51,988 nt of DNA from an uncultured Collinsella sp. (lineage in GTDB: Bacteria > Actinomycetota > Coriobacteriia > Coriobacteriales > Coriobacteriaceae). Positions 16,361 to 23,775 of the stretch are shown here, in pieces; within the stretch, counting starts at the first letter, position 1, and every line of letters begins with the position of its first letter. Where the stretch lies: assembly GCA_902470065.1 (NCBI GenBank), contig CABRFA010000007.1, forward strand, positions 1 through 51,988, read 5' to 3'. Made by a program: the position numbers and the translations under genes. The notes beneath the pieces were generated by a model. That model saw only the letters and a program-made list of their open reading frames with translations, made no database searches and was not told where the DNA came from.

Positions 16361-16576
16361 TCTCGATCCGTAACAGTTAGAGTCCATTTTTCGGCCCACC
16401 TGTTACAGATTGAGACATTCAAATTCTGCCGAGAAGATAATCTCGATCTGTAACAGTAGATCGGCAAAATCGACCCTAGATGTTACAGATCGAGACAAAC
16501 GACCGATATCAACCTGAATAATCTCAATCTGTAACATCTAGCCCGTTTTCGGCCTTACAGCTGTTACAGATCGAGA
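16361..16576. repeat. Tandem array of three 55-bp palindromic units
   Basis: Units at 16361-16415, 16441-16495 and 16522-16576 each have 16-bp arms (consensus TCTCGATCTGTAACAG and complement) around a loop of exactly 23 nt. They are separated by 25 and 26 nt of unrelated sequence, giving a period of 80-81. Arm differences are few (two in unit 1, one end base in units 2 and 3). Each right arm is followed by C, and units 2 and 3 by CAAAC. Loops differ but each contains a short A- or T-run next to CGG/CCG. No coding frame. It sits between the convergent genes thiD and the SGNH hydrolase. Confidence 0.9.
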
Positions 16577-16632
16577 CAAACCAACGAAACAAGCCGCCGC
16601 AAGGGAAACTTTTGTACTGGTTTGGGGCTGCG

Positions 16633-17292
16633 CTACTCACCGAGCATCTCTTGGAGCTTGGCTGCCACGGCATGTCCCAAGCTCTCGTGGCCTTCGGGCA
16701 TCATGTGCAGATAATCGATATCGCCCGGCTCGGCAAAGTCGGCGGCATTCAAAAAGTCGCAGCCAAACTGCTCAGCCACATGCGCGTAGTACTCACCAAA
16801 ATGTTCCGAGGCTTCTACGGAATGCTCGTCAAAATCGGTCATATATACGTCGGCGATCTGCGGCTTAATCTTGATAGGCGCCATCAGCAGAATCCGTGGG
16901 CAGGGCGCGGCATCGGTCCAGGCAAACGCGCGGACGGCGCGAATCAGTGCCATGGCGCCACGGGCGATATCGGAGGCTGTCACGCCAAAGACCGTCTTGC
17001 AGTCGTTGGTGCCCAGCATAATCACGATCGCGTCCAGCGGCTTATGGGCTTCGAGCAGCATCGGCAGCGCGCGAATGCCGTTGAGGTTGGTGTCCAGATG
17101 GCACATATCGTCGCGCACCGTCGTGCGACCATTTAGGCCTTCCTCAATCACATGCCAACCCTCACCCAGGTCACGCTGCACCACACCGCACCAGCGCACA
17201 TCCTGCGCATAGCGCACTGCGGTGCCGTCGCGCATACCCGCCGGATCATAGCCATAGGTGTTGCTGTCACCAAAGCACAGAACGTTTTTCAT
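16633..17292 (-). CDS. SGNH/GDSL-type hydrolase
   Basis: 219 residues. SGNH hydrolases are serine esterases/lipases acting on small esters. Block I is CFGDSNTYGYDP with the catalytic serine, an Asn is present in block II (EGLNGRTT), block III is MLGTNDCK, and the C-terminal DYLHMMPEGHESLG supplies Asp and His. No signal peptide, so cytosolic. The ATG is 23 nt after the terminator of the upstream gene on the same strand. Closest in look to arylesterase/acyl-CoA thioesterase-like members; the substrate is unknown. Confidence 0.88.
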   Translation of the reverse strand: MKNVLCFGDSNTYGYDPAGMRDGTAVRYAQDVRWCGVVQRDLGEGWHVIEEGLNGRTTVRDDMCHLDTNLNGIRALPMLLEAHKPLDAIVIMLGTNDCKTVFGVTASDIARGAMALIRAVRAFAWTDAAPCPRILLMAPIKIKPQIADVYMTDFDEHSVEASEHFGEYYAHVAEQFGCDFLNAADFAEPGDIDYLHMMPEGHESLGHAVAAKLQEMLGE

Positions 17293-17314
17293 CTTGAGTT
17301 CCCCATTCCGTAAA

Positions 17315-17346
17315 AAGCCGACGGGAGCAATCCCTCCCGTCGGCTT
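17315..17346 (-). terminator. Terminator of the TIGR02452 gene
   Basis: Perfect 12-bp stem AAGCCGACGGGA / TCCCGTCGGCTT with an 8-nt loop, followed on the minus strand by TTTACGG. It lies 25 nt past the stop. Confidence 0.8.
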
Positions 17347-17370
17347 GGCATATCACATCGCGCGCACCGC

Positions 17371-18510
17371 TTACAGGTACTTGCGCCAGTCGTCCTCGTC
17401 CTCATCGTCCTCGGCTGCTGCCTGGGCCTGCTCGGCGGCACGAGCGGCTGCGGCGCGGGCGGCAACCTGGGCATAGGACTCCTCGTTGCGCTCGGGGAAG
17501 TTTGCCAGCACGTGCTCGAACTTGGCAAAATCCTCGTCCCAGCGCGTAGAGGGCACGGCAAAGAAGACCTGCTTGACCTTGAAGTCGCCCGATGCGAGCT
17601 CCTTGCGGAAGAGCTCGGCCACGGCCTCGGCGTCAAAGCCGTTGTTCTCGCAGCCCCAAGCACCCAGTACGAGCTTCTCGCGGCCCAGCTCATCGCAGAT
17701 AGCAAGCACAAAGCGAATGCGGTCGCGCAGGGCGTCAAGCAAGGCATCGTCGCTCACGCGGTACTCCTGGCGAGCACGCTTGGCGTTGGGTGCAGCGGCG
17801 ACGATTACGTCGGCATAGGCGTGCACATGCTTGCGGTCGAAGCGCACCGCGGGCACCACCAGCGCACGGTTGCGGTACAGCTCACAGTTGATGTTGCGGC
17901 GACGGTTCTCGCCGTACCATTTACGCTGCTTATCAAGGACATTGTACAGGTACGAATCGGCGCACAGCGTGGCCTCCTGGCCCAGATAGCCCTGGATGTA
18001 GCCACCGCCCGGATTGGTGAACGAGGCAAAGGCAAGCACAGCCATGTCGCAGAACTGCGCGTAGCCTCGACCGTTATCCAGAATGGCCTGCGTGGCAGAG
18101 GCGTCGAGCACGGTGACCTCGGGCAGGACCGGAGCGGGCTCCTCGGCGGCAGGCGCGGGCTCGGCTTCGGTGGCCTCCTCGACGGGCTCGGGCGCCACCT
18201 CGGCATCGACCGCAGCCTCGACCTCAGCAGCCTCAGTAGCCTCGACCTCGGCAGCCTCGACGTCCTCGGCAGCTTGCTCCTCAGCAGCCGCTGCCTTCTG
18301 GACCCTGGTCTTAATCGCCGCGACAAAACCGGCAGGCATACCATCGAACTCGCGCACGCCGGCAAGCGAACGCTCGATGTCCTTGGCACAGGCCTCGGAC
18401 ACAGCCGTCACATGGCACTCGGCGGCCTTGGCACGTGCCTCACGCTTGGGATTGGGCTGACCCGCTCGGTTGGACCTGCGGTTACGGTTCCTGCTGTCGA
18501 CGTCTGCCAT
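17371..18510 (-). CDS. TIGR02452 (DUF2263) macrodomain protein, PARG-like
   Basis: 379 residues. The family belongs to the macrodomain fold and resembles microbial poly(ADP-ribose) glycohydrolases. The signature FTNPGGGYIQGYLGQEA contains GGG-X7-QE, the catalytic loop pattern of PARG. A downstream segment VLGAWGCENNGFD is also typical. The N-terminal family segment (about residues 27-72) is separated from the catalytic part by an Ala/Glu-rich low-complexity linker of about 60 residues (about 73-132), which makes the protein longer than usual. The start ATG follows GGAAAGGTGGCC. A role in removing ADP-ribose from protein or DNA is inferred. Confidence 0.82.
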   Translation of the reverse strand: MADVDSRNRNRRSNRAGQPNPKREARAKAAECHVTAVSEACAKDIERSLAGVREFDGMPAGFVAAIKTRVQKAAAAEEQAAEDVEAAEVEATEAAEVEAAVDAEVAPEPVEEATEAEPAPAAEEPAPVLPEVTVLDASATQAILDNGRGYAQFCDMAVLAFASFTNPGGGYIQGYLGQEATLCADSYLYNVLDKQRKWYGENRRRNINCELYRNRALVVPAVRFDRKHVHAYADVIVAAAPNAKRARQEYRVSDDALLDALRDRIRFVLAICDELGREKLVLGAWGCENNGFDAEAVAELFRKELASGDFKVKQVFFAVPSTRWDEDFAKFEHVLANFPERNEESYAQVAARAAAARAAEQAQAAAEDDEDEDDWRKYL

Positions 18511-18577
18511 ACATGGCCACCTTTCCTGTCGCTGCCGCTATCGGCTTTTCCCATCCATGATACCCCGCCGCACACAT

Positions 18578-18603
18578 AAAGACGGTCCCGAAGGACCGCC
18601 TTT
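18578..18603 (-). terminator. Terminator of the BI-1 family gene
   Basis: 11-bp stem AAAGACGGTCC / GGACCGCCTTT with a CGAA tetraloop and one mismatch, followed on the minus strand by ATGTG. It lies 46 nt past the stop. Confidence 0.65.
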
Positions 18604-18649
18604 CGCATCGTTTTACCGTGTCCGGCAGGAAGCATCGCAATGCCGCGCT

Positions 18650-19345
18650 TTAATCGCGACGGCCGAGGATGTTCAGAATGCGCAGGAACACGTTGATAAT
18701 ATCCACGAACAGGTTGGATGCCATAAGTACGGCGTTGGGCAGCGTGGGCGGCACCGTCGTTGCCACATAGGTGTCGTAGCCGATGAAGCCGGCGAACACC
18801 ACAATCACGATCAGGTCGGTGATGGACTGCGAAACGCCCATGAACATCAGCACGATCTCGACCAGAATCGTGGCAAGCAGGATGCCAAAACCAATGCCAT
18901 ACACACGCTGGAAGAACTTGGGGAAGGTCACGCCCAGCGCACCAAAGACAAAGGTGATGGCGGCCGTGGCGATAAAGGCGGTGTTAATGGTAGGCAGGTC
19001 GTAGTTTGCAAGACCAAACGACGCCGTCAGACCAAAGGTGCTCGCAAAGACCACGTAGCCCACGAGTGACAGGCCCACGGACTGTTTGCTGGCAGCAGCC
19101 GACATCATGACCATGCCGACGATGGTCAAAATAAATGAGCCAAAGACCAGCGGCAAAGCGGCGCCGCTCATCATCATGCGCGCAAACGACATGGTGCTCG
19201 TAAAATAGGCGCCGGCGCCCATGGCGCAAAAGCCCAAAAAGATCAGGGCAGACATGACAAGGTTGTACGCGCGCGGCGACATCTCCTTGGCGCGGCTTGC
19301 GCCGGTCTCGATGAGGCCGTTCTGATAGCCCTGGATATCGTTCAT
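18650..19345 (-). CDS. Bax inhibitor-1 / YccA family membrane protein
   Basis: 231 residues with about seven hydrophobic helices, matching the BI-1/YccA family (TMBIM-like, proposed calcium-leak or stress proteins). Helices begin around residue 29 (MSALIFLGFCAMGAGAYF). The family C-terminus GYDTYVATT and NLFVDIINVFLRILNILG is present. The ATG at 19345 follows AAAGGACGAAGT; the 38-codon extension upstream is rejected. It is a single gene with its own terminator. Function in this organism is unknown. Confidence 0.9.
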   Translation of the reverse strand: MNDIQGYQNGLIETGASRAKEMSPRAYNLVMSALIFLGFCAMGAGAYFTSTMSFARMMMSGAALPLVFGSFILTIVGMVMMSAAASKQSVGLSLVGYVVFASTFGLTASFGLANYDLPTINTAFIATAAITFVFGALGVTFPKFFQRVYGIGFGILLATILVEIVLMFMGVSQSITDLIVIVVFAGFIGYDTYVATTVPPTLPNAVLMASNLFVDIINVFLRILNILGRRD

Positions 19346-19424
19346 ACTTCGTCCTTTCACAAAGCGCCGCGACGGCACCGTAGGTGACAAGATTCCTGTC
19401 ATTGTACCCGAATGCCGTACGTCC

Positions 19425-19763
19425 TTACCTACGGCGCTCGCCCTCGAGCGTGCGATCAAAGGCCCAGACCCACCAACGCATCACGTGTGCCTGCGAGCCA
19501 TCCGGTCGCTCGCGTGCCTGTTCTTCCAGATACAGTTCGGTCGCATGTCCACCAAAACGAACCTTATAAGTCGCCGTACGAATGCCGTGAACCGTCAGGC
19601 CAAAACCGGTAGACGAGACAATCTCGTCAATCGTAAAGCAGCGACCGTCAACCCAGCAGACGGTAACCGGCACAACTTGTCCGCCCGCGAGGATGCGAGC
19701 CACGACGTCCACATACTGCTTGTGTACGCGCCGAGTTTTGCCGTCTGTCTGTCGATATTCCAT
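19425..19763 (-). CDS. Small protein of unknown function
   Basis: 112 residues from the ATG at 19763. It is rich in charged and aromatic residues (VRFGGHATELYLEEQ, VMRWWVWAF) with a basic C-terminus, no signal peptide and no membrane helix. No known motif. AGGAGG lies only 1 nt before this ATG, too close, and the in-frame ATG at 19784 lacks a site, so the start is unsettled. It is divergent from the PiT gene. Codon use fits the neighbours, which supports a real gene. Confidence 0.55.
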   Translation of the reverse strand: MEYRQTDGKTRRVHKQYVDVVARILAGGQVVPVTVCWVDGRCFTIDEIVSSTGFGLTVHGIRTATYKVRFGGHATELYLEEQARERPDGSQAHVMRWWVWAFDRTLEGERRR

Positions 19764-19951
19764 GCCTCCTATTATCGAACGCATGTTTGTATGTTGTAAA
19801 GCGAACAGACTGTGGTTTTGGAGTGTCGTAGTAATCACACGTGTCCGCATGGCGTGTTAGCAAAAAGAACACCCGCGGTCAACAGGGCAAATATTTAATT
19901 TTAGTGCCAAAAAGTTCACTTCTCCCATCAGAACTCGGTAAAGAGACCCGC

Positions 19952-19983
19952 AGGAGGTGATACGATTTATCATGTTTTTGTAA
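19952..19983 (+). promoter_or_regulatory. Strong Shine-Dalgarno with a three-codon ORF upstream of pit
   Basis: AGGAGGTGA (19952-19960) is a near-perfect match to the 16S tail. It is followed 11 nt later by ATG TTT TTG TAA (19972-19983), in frame with pit, whose own ATG is at 20014 with a weak site. It could be a minimal upstream ORF controlling pit translation, or a coincidence inside the promoter. Confidence 0.35.
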
Positions 19984-20013
19984 CGTGTCTGCAAACTTCG
20001 AGAAAGCCCATAT

Positions 20014-21063
20014 ATGGACGTAACGTTCTCAACCTTCCTCGGCCAAATTGTGTCGAACCCAGTCCTTGCCGTCACCGTGATCCTCGCGTTGGGCGCCATC
20101 TTCGTCAATGGATGGACCGACGCGCCCAACGCCATCGCGACCTGCGTCACTACGCGTTGCATGCCCGCCCGTGCCGCCATTCTCATGAGCGCCGCATTCA
20201 ACTTCCTCGGCGTACTCATCATGACGCACTTTAACGCGAGCGTCGCCAACACCATCTCACATATCGTCGACTTTGGCGGAAACAGCACCATGGCGCTCGC
20301 CTGCCTCTGCGCGGCGCTGTTCTCCATCGTCGTCTACGGCGCCACAGCGTCGCGTTTTGGCATCCCCACTTCGCAAAGCCACAGCCTCATCGCCGGCCTG
20401 ACCGGTGCCGCTATCGCCCTCGGCGGCGCGAGCAGCGTCAACGTCCACGAGTGGATGAAGGTTATCTACGGTCTGGCGCTCTCCATCGGCTTGGGCTTTG
20501 TCATGGGCTGGGTCCTGTGCAAGCTCGTCTCGATTCTTTTCGCCGCCGCCAACAGGCGACGTGCCAATGTCTTCTTTAAATACGCTCAGATCGCGAGCGC
20601 TGCGGCCATGAGCTTTATGCACGGCGCGCAGGATGGACAGAAGTTCATCGGCGTGCTCTTTTTAGGTGTGGCCTTTGCCAGCGGCCAAACGAGCGTCGGC
20701 GATGCAGGCATCCCCATCTGGATTATGCTGCTGTGCTCGGCCACTATGGGTATCGGCACCAGCGTGGGCGGCGAGCGCATCATCAAGTCCGTCGGCCAGA
20801 GCATGGTCAAGCTCGAAAAGTACCAGGGCTTCTCCGCCGACCTCGCAGGCGCCGCAAACCTGCTGCTTGCCACCCTTACCGGCATCCCCGTGTCCTCCAC
20901 CCACATCAAGACCTGCGCCATCATGGGCGTCGGTGCCGTCAAGCGCCTTTCGGCCATCAACTTTGGCGTGGTCAAGGACATGATGTTCACCTGGTTCTTT
21001 ACCTTCCCCGCCTGCGGACTCATCAGCTTTGTCATGGCCAAGCTGTTCATGATGTTCATCTAG
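20014..21063 (+). CDS. pit: PiT family inorganic phosphate transporter
   Basis: 349 residues with about ten membrane helices. PiT carriers import phosphate (as metal phosphate in bacteria) with protons. The duplicated signature appears as GWTDAPNAIATCVTTR near the N-terminus and GIPVSSTHIKTCAIMG near the C-terminus, with GIPTSQSHSLIAGLTG between. The start follows AGAAAGCCCATAT; the much stronger site at 19952 leads to a stop. Its DUF47 partner follows 67 nt later. Sulfate or other anions are alternative substrates in some homologues. Confidence 0.93.
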   Translation: MDVTFSTFLGQIVSNPVLAVTVILALGAIFVNGWTDAPNAIATCVTTRCMPARAAILMSAAFNFLGVLIMTHFNASVANTISHIVDFGGNSTMALACLCAALFSIVVYGATASRFGIPTSQSHSLIAGLTGAAIALGGASSVNVHEWMKVIYGLALSIGLGFVMGWVLCKLVSILFAAANRRRANVFFKYAQIASAAAMSFMHGAQDGQKFIGVLFLGVAFASGQTSVGDAGIPIWIMLLCSATMGIGTSVGGERIIKSVGQSMVKLEKYQGFSADLAGAANLLLATLTGIPVSSTHIKTCAIMGVGAVKRLSAINFGVVKDMMFTWFFTFPACGLISFVMAKLFMMFI

Positions 21064-21130
21064 TCAAACCGAGCGTCCATCCGGACCGTAATACTTCGCC
21101 CACCCGTCTTCGCCTCGAAAGGACCCACTC

Positions 21131-21754
21131 ATGGCAAAGAAACCCGATTCGTTCTACTTCGACAACTACGTCGCCTGCGCCGACCTTGCCGTCCAGGCCG
21201 CCGAGCTGCTCACCAAGATTTTCGAGAACTTCGACCCCGCAAAGATTCACGATATGCTCAACAAGATGCACGCGATCGAGCATGCGGCCGACAAGAAGCA
21301 CCATGAGCTTGAGGACGCCCTGCTCACGGCCTTTATCACCCCGCTTGAGCGCGAGGATCTGGACCTGATGAGCTGCTCGCTCGACACCGTACTCGATCGT
21401 ATCGAGGGCGTCGTGCAGCGCGTCTACTTCACCAACATCCAGAGCATCCACCCCGATGCCATCGTGATCGCCCACAAGGTGACCGACGCCTGCCGCGCCA
21501 TGAAGGACCTGATGGTCGAGCTGCCCAACTACCGCAAGTCCAAGACCCTGCGCGAACTCGTCATCCAGATCAACACGATCGAGTCCGAGGCCGACGAGCT
21601 CTACATCAACGCCATGCGCAACCTGCATGTCAACGGCAAGGATCCGCTCGAGGTCGTCGCTTGGCGTGACGTGTACGCCTTCCTGGAGTACTGTGCTGAC
21701 TGCTGTGAGAATGTGGCCGATGTTGTGGATTCGATTGTCATGAAGAACAGTTAA
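21131..21754 (+). CDS. DUF47 (PhoU-like) partner of the PiT transporter
   Basis: 207 residues, all-helical in appearance, matching the DUF47/TIGR00153 family that is commonly encoded next to PiT transporters and is thought to control their activity (Pit accessory protein). Typical segments: MHAIEHAADKKHHELEDAL, FITPLEREDLDLMS and the repeated EADELYINAM. CGAAAGGACCCACTC precedes the ATG. It forms a two-gene unit with pit, ending in the long inverted repeat at 21760-21870. Confidence 0.9.
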   Translation: MAKKPDSFYFDNYVACADLAVQAAELLTKIFENFDPAKIHDMLNKMHAIEHAADKKHHELEDALLTAFITPLEREDLDLMSCSLDTVLDRIEGVVQRVYFTNIQSIHPDAIVIAHKVTDACRAMKDLMVELPNYRKSKTLRELVIQINTIESEADELYINAMRNLHVNGKDPLEVVAWRDVYAFLEYCADCCENVADVVDSIVMKNS

Positions 21755-21759
21755 TTGGG

Positions 21760-21870
21760 GGTACGTGTCCCGGCGGTCGCGGGCCCGGCCACTAATAACC
21801 TTTTTCACTCCGGCTGCAAGCAGAGTCGTTCAAAAGGTTATTAGTGGCCGGGCCCGCTCCCTTACGTACC
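21760..21870. repeat. Perfect 26-bp inverted repeat with outer stem
   Basis: Arms 21779-21804 and 21832-21857 are exact complements (start GCGGGCCCGGCCACTAATAA, then CCTTTT). Outside them GGTACGT (21760-21766) pairs with ACGTACC (21864-21870). The 27-nt loop holds CTGC/GCAG. It begins 6 nt after the DUF47 stop. A GC-rich base and a T-rich tip repeat the design of 7760-7885, although the sequences differ. It may terminate the pit transcript. Confidence 0.9.
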
Positions 21871-22039
21871 ACCATTGGGAACTTTGGCTGATAGTTATAG
21901 CGCAATGGGGGTTTGGCTGAAGGGACCTTTGGTATCCGTTCAGACACTTTGGCCCTCGATGAGCGTTTGGCTGATTGCTGCTTGGGTACTGTTTGGGTTA
22001 CTTTGGGTTTGTTTGATTTTTAATTGTTGGAGGGCTTGT

Positions 22040-22570
22040 ATGTCTTATTTGGATCTGGCTCGGGGTCGGTATTCTTGTCGTGAGTTTGAGGATCGTTCTG
22101 TTGAGCAGGCTGTGGTGGATGCCATTGTTGAGGCTGGGCGTATTGCTCCTTCTGCTTGTAATAATCATCCAACCCGTGTGATGGTGTTGGATACGCCTGA
22201 GCTTCTGGAGAAGGCTGCTGCTTGTCAGCCCCGGTTTGCTCGTGATGGGTCTATCTTTGGGGCTCCGCTTGTCTTCCTTATTTGCAGCGTTACCGATGAC
22301 GCTTGGGTGCGCCCGTATGACCAGATGAATTCCAGCGAAATCGATACGTCCATCGTGTGTGATCAGATGATGATGGAGGCCACCGAGCAGGGCCTAGGAA
22401 CGTGCTGGGTATGCCATTTTAAGCCTGGGGTGGCACAGGAGCAGTTCAATCTGCCCAAGGGCGTCTATCCCTATCACATGCTCGTCTGTGGATATCCTGC
22501 CGACCACATCGCCGATCCCGAGCATCGCGAGGCCCGTACCATTCCCCTCTCCGACTTCCTCCTCAAGTAG
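22040..22570 (+). CDS. Nitroreductase family protein
   Basis: 176 residues. Nitroreductase-fold flavoproteins reduce nitro or quinone groups with NAD(P)H. The N-terminal ARGRYSCREFEDR binds FMN phosphate, IAPSACNNHPTR follows, and GLGTCWVCHF and the C-terminal VCGYPAD fit the family. The ATG at 22040 follows GGAGGGCTTGT. An in-frame, Trp-rich extension back to 21875 is open but probably not translated. The first half uses many T-ending codons, unlike the GC-rich second half and all neighbours, which suggests a mosaic or recently recombined gene. Confidence 0.88.
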   Translation: MSYLDLARGRYSCREFEDRSVEQAVVDAIVEAGRIAPSACNNHPTRVMVLDTPELLEKAAACQPRFARDGSIFGAPLVFLICSVTDDAWVRPYDQMNSSEIDTSIVCDQMMMEATEQGLGTCWVCHFKPGVAQEQFNLPKGVYPYHMLVCGYPADHIADPEHREARTIPLSDFLLK

Positions 22571-22596
22571 GTTTTGGGACATGCCTTAAAACCTAC
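22567..22596. other. Hairpin overlapping the nitroreductase stop codon
   Basis: Perfect 9-bp arms GTAGGTTTT and AAAACCTAC with a 12-nt loop. The left arm contains the TAG stop. No T-run follows. It precedes the terminator at 22618. Confidence 0.5.
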
Positions 22597-22617
22597 CCTT
22601 GACCGCTCACCCGTTCG

Positions 22618-22649
22618 CCGAGTTCTGCGCCATTATGTGCAGGGCTCGG
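22618..22649 (+). terminator. Nitroreductase terminator
   Basis: CCGAG / CTCGG stem with an inner TGC/GCA pairing, followed immediately by TTTTTTAT. Confidence 0.7.
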
Positions 22650-22683
22650 TTTTTTATGTTACGCACTCCGGCACAGTCATAAA

Positions 22684-22710
22684 AAAGGACCCGCAAGCTG
22701 CGGGTCCTTT
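22684..22710 (-). terminator. divIVA terminator
   Basis: Perfect 12-bp stem AAAGGACCCGCA / TGCGGGTCCTTT with a 3-nt loop. On the minus strand it is followed by TTTATGAC. It lies 27 nt past the divIVA stop and ends the ylm cluster transcript. Confidence 0.88.
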
Positions 22711-22736
22711 CTAGGCACTAAATTGTAGGCCGAATG

Positions 22737-23411
22737 TTAGTCCAGGTCGTCGGCAGCAAAGTTGTCGATCGGGGCGAAGGGATCGGCCACGGGGACAACC
22801 GGGTCAGCGACGGGCAGCGGCTCGGCGGGAACAGTCACTGCAGGAGAAGCGGCAGAACCGACCGGCGTGGAAGCCATCAGATCGGCCGGGAAGGAATTCT
22901 GGGCATCGTCCATGAAGTGCTGGATGAGCTTGAGATACTCTGCCTTGAACTCCTCACGGGAAGCCTTGAGACGATCGATCTCCTCGAGCTCGGCCTGCTT
23001 CTCGGTCAGAGCCTGGCGGATAACCTCGCGGGCCTTGGCGTCAGCCTCGTTGCGGATACGCTCAGCGTTCTCGTTGGCATCGTTGACGATGGTCTCAGCG
23101 GTCTGCTGGGCAGCGATCAGGGCAGCGGAAATCTGGCGCTCCTGAGCGGAGAAGTCAGGGGCGGGAGCAGCCACGGGGGCGGCAGGAACGGCCTGGGCGG
23201 TGGCATCCTGAGCCTGGGCAAGCTGAGCCTGCGCATCGGCAAGCTGCTGCTCGGTAGCAGTCAGACGACCCTTAAGGTCGACGATCTTAGCGAGCATAGC
23301 GTCAACCTCGGAGGACAGCGTCTCCAAGAAGACGTCGACCTCGGCAGGATCGTAGCCACGCTTGGCCTCAGAGAAAGTCTGAGCCTGGATGTCTGCAGGG
23401 GTAATAGCCAT
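22737..23411 (-). CDS. divIVA: DivIVA domain protein
   Basis: 224 residues. DivIVA binds curved membrane at poles and septa through its N-terminal domain and organises division or polar growth. The N-terminus MAITPADIQAQTFSEAKRGY and EVDVFLETL is the membrane-binding segment. A first coiled coil (about 30-70) is followed by an Ala/Pro linker, a second long coiled coil (about 90-170) and a Pro/Val/Ala-rich acidic tail. CAAAAAGGAGACTTGTT precedes the ATG. It is the last gene of the yggS-sepF-yggT-divIVA group. Confidence 0.93.
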   Translation of the reverse strand: MAITPADIQAQTFSEAKRGYDPAEVDVFLETLSSEVDAMLAKIVDLKGRLTATEQQLADAQAQLAQAQDATAQAVPAAPVAAPAPDFSAQERQISAALIAAQQTAETIVNDANENAERIRNEADAKAREVIRQALTEKQAELEEIDRLKASREEFKAEYLKLIQHFMDDAQNSFPADLMASTPVGSAASPAVTVPAEPLPVADPVVPVADPFAPIDNFAADDLD

Positions 23412-23472
23412 AACAAGTCTCCTTTTTCATCGCCTCGGCGCTACACGCCCGACGTAAGTTACTAAGACAGTT

Positions 23473-23754
23473 CTACACGAGTATACCTATAAGAAGCTGC
23501 AGAACCAGCCTCTGCACCAACTGCAACGCAATAATCGCAACGACCGGCGAAAAATCGATACCGCCCATCGGCGGGATGAAACGACGGAACAGGTTGAGCC
23601 ACGGACCGCACACGCTATCAAGCACCGCAGCAATATCCTGAAGCAAACCACCCTGCTTCATGGGAATCCACGTCATAAAGCAGTAGACGACAATGAGCGT
23701 GGAATAGAAGTTGAACAGCGTGTTGACCAGCTGGACGATAGTGTAGATGTTGAT
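23473..23754 (-). CDS. yggT: YggT family membrane protein with a non-standard start codon
   Basis: About 93 residues with two hydrophobic segments, NTLFNFYSTLIVVYCFMTWIP and a C-terminal VVAIIALQLVQRLVLQLLIG, and the family core PWLNLFRRFIPPMGGIDFSP. YggT/YlmG proteins are small division-linked membrane proteins. The frame has no ATG, GTG or TTG between the in-frame sepF stop (23776-23778) and the first helix. The best initiation site is ATC at 23754, 6 nt after GAGGAG; ATT at 23758-23760 is the other option. The first ATG lies after the first helix and would remove it. Position between sepF and divIVA is the classical one. Confidence 0.8.
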   Translation of the reverse strand: MNIYTIVQLVNTLFNFYSTLIVVYCFMTWIPMKQGGLLQDIAAVLDSVCGPWLNLFRRFIPPMGGIDFSPVVAIIALQLVQRLVLQLLIGILV

Positions 23755-23775
23755 GGGAATCTCCTCGTCTTGTCT

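Noticed and set aside
16361..16576. CRISPR array
   Set aside because: Repeats are 16 bp in alternating orientation with only three pairs, spacers are uneven in role (23-nt loops versus 25-26 nt gaps), and no cas genes are present.
21875..22039. Hydrophobic, Trp-rich N-terminal extension of the nitroreductase
   Set aside because: The ATG at 22040 has a clear GGAGG site and starts the conserved domain; the upstream frame has no ribosome site and its Trp content reflects TTTGG-rich DNA.
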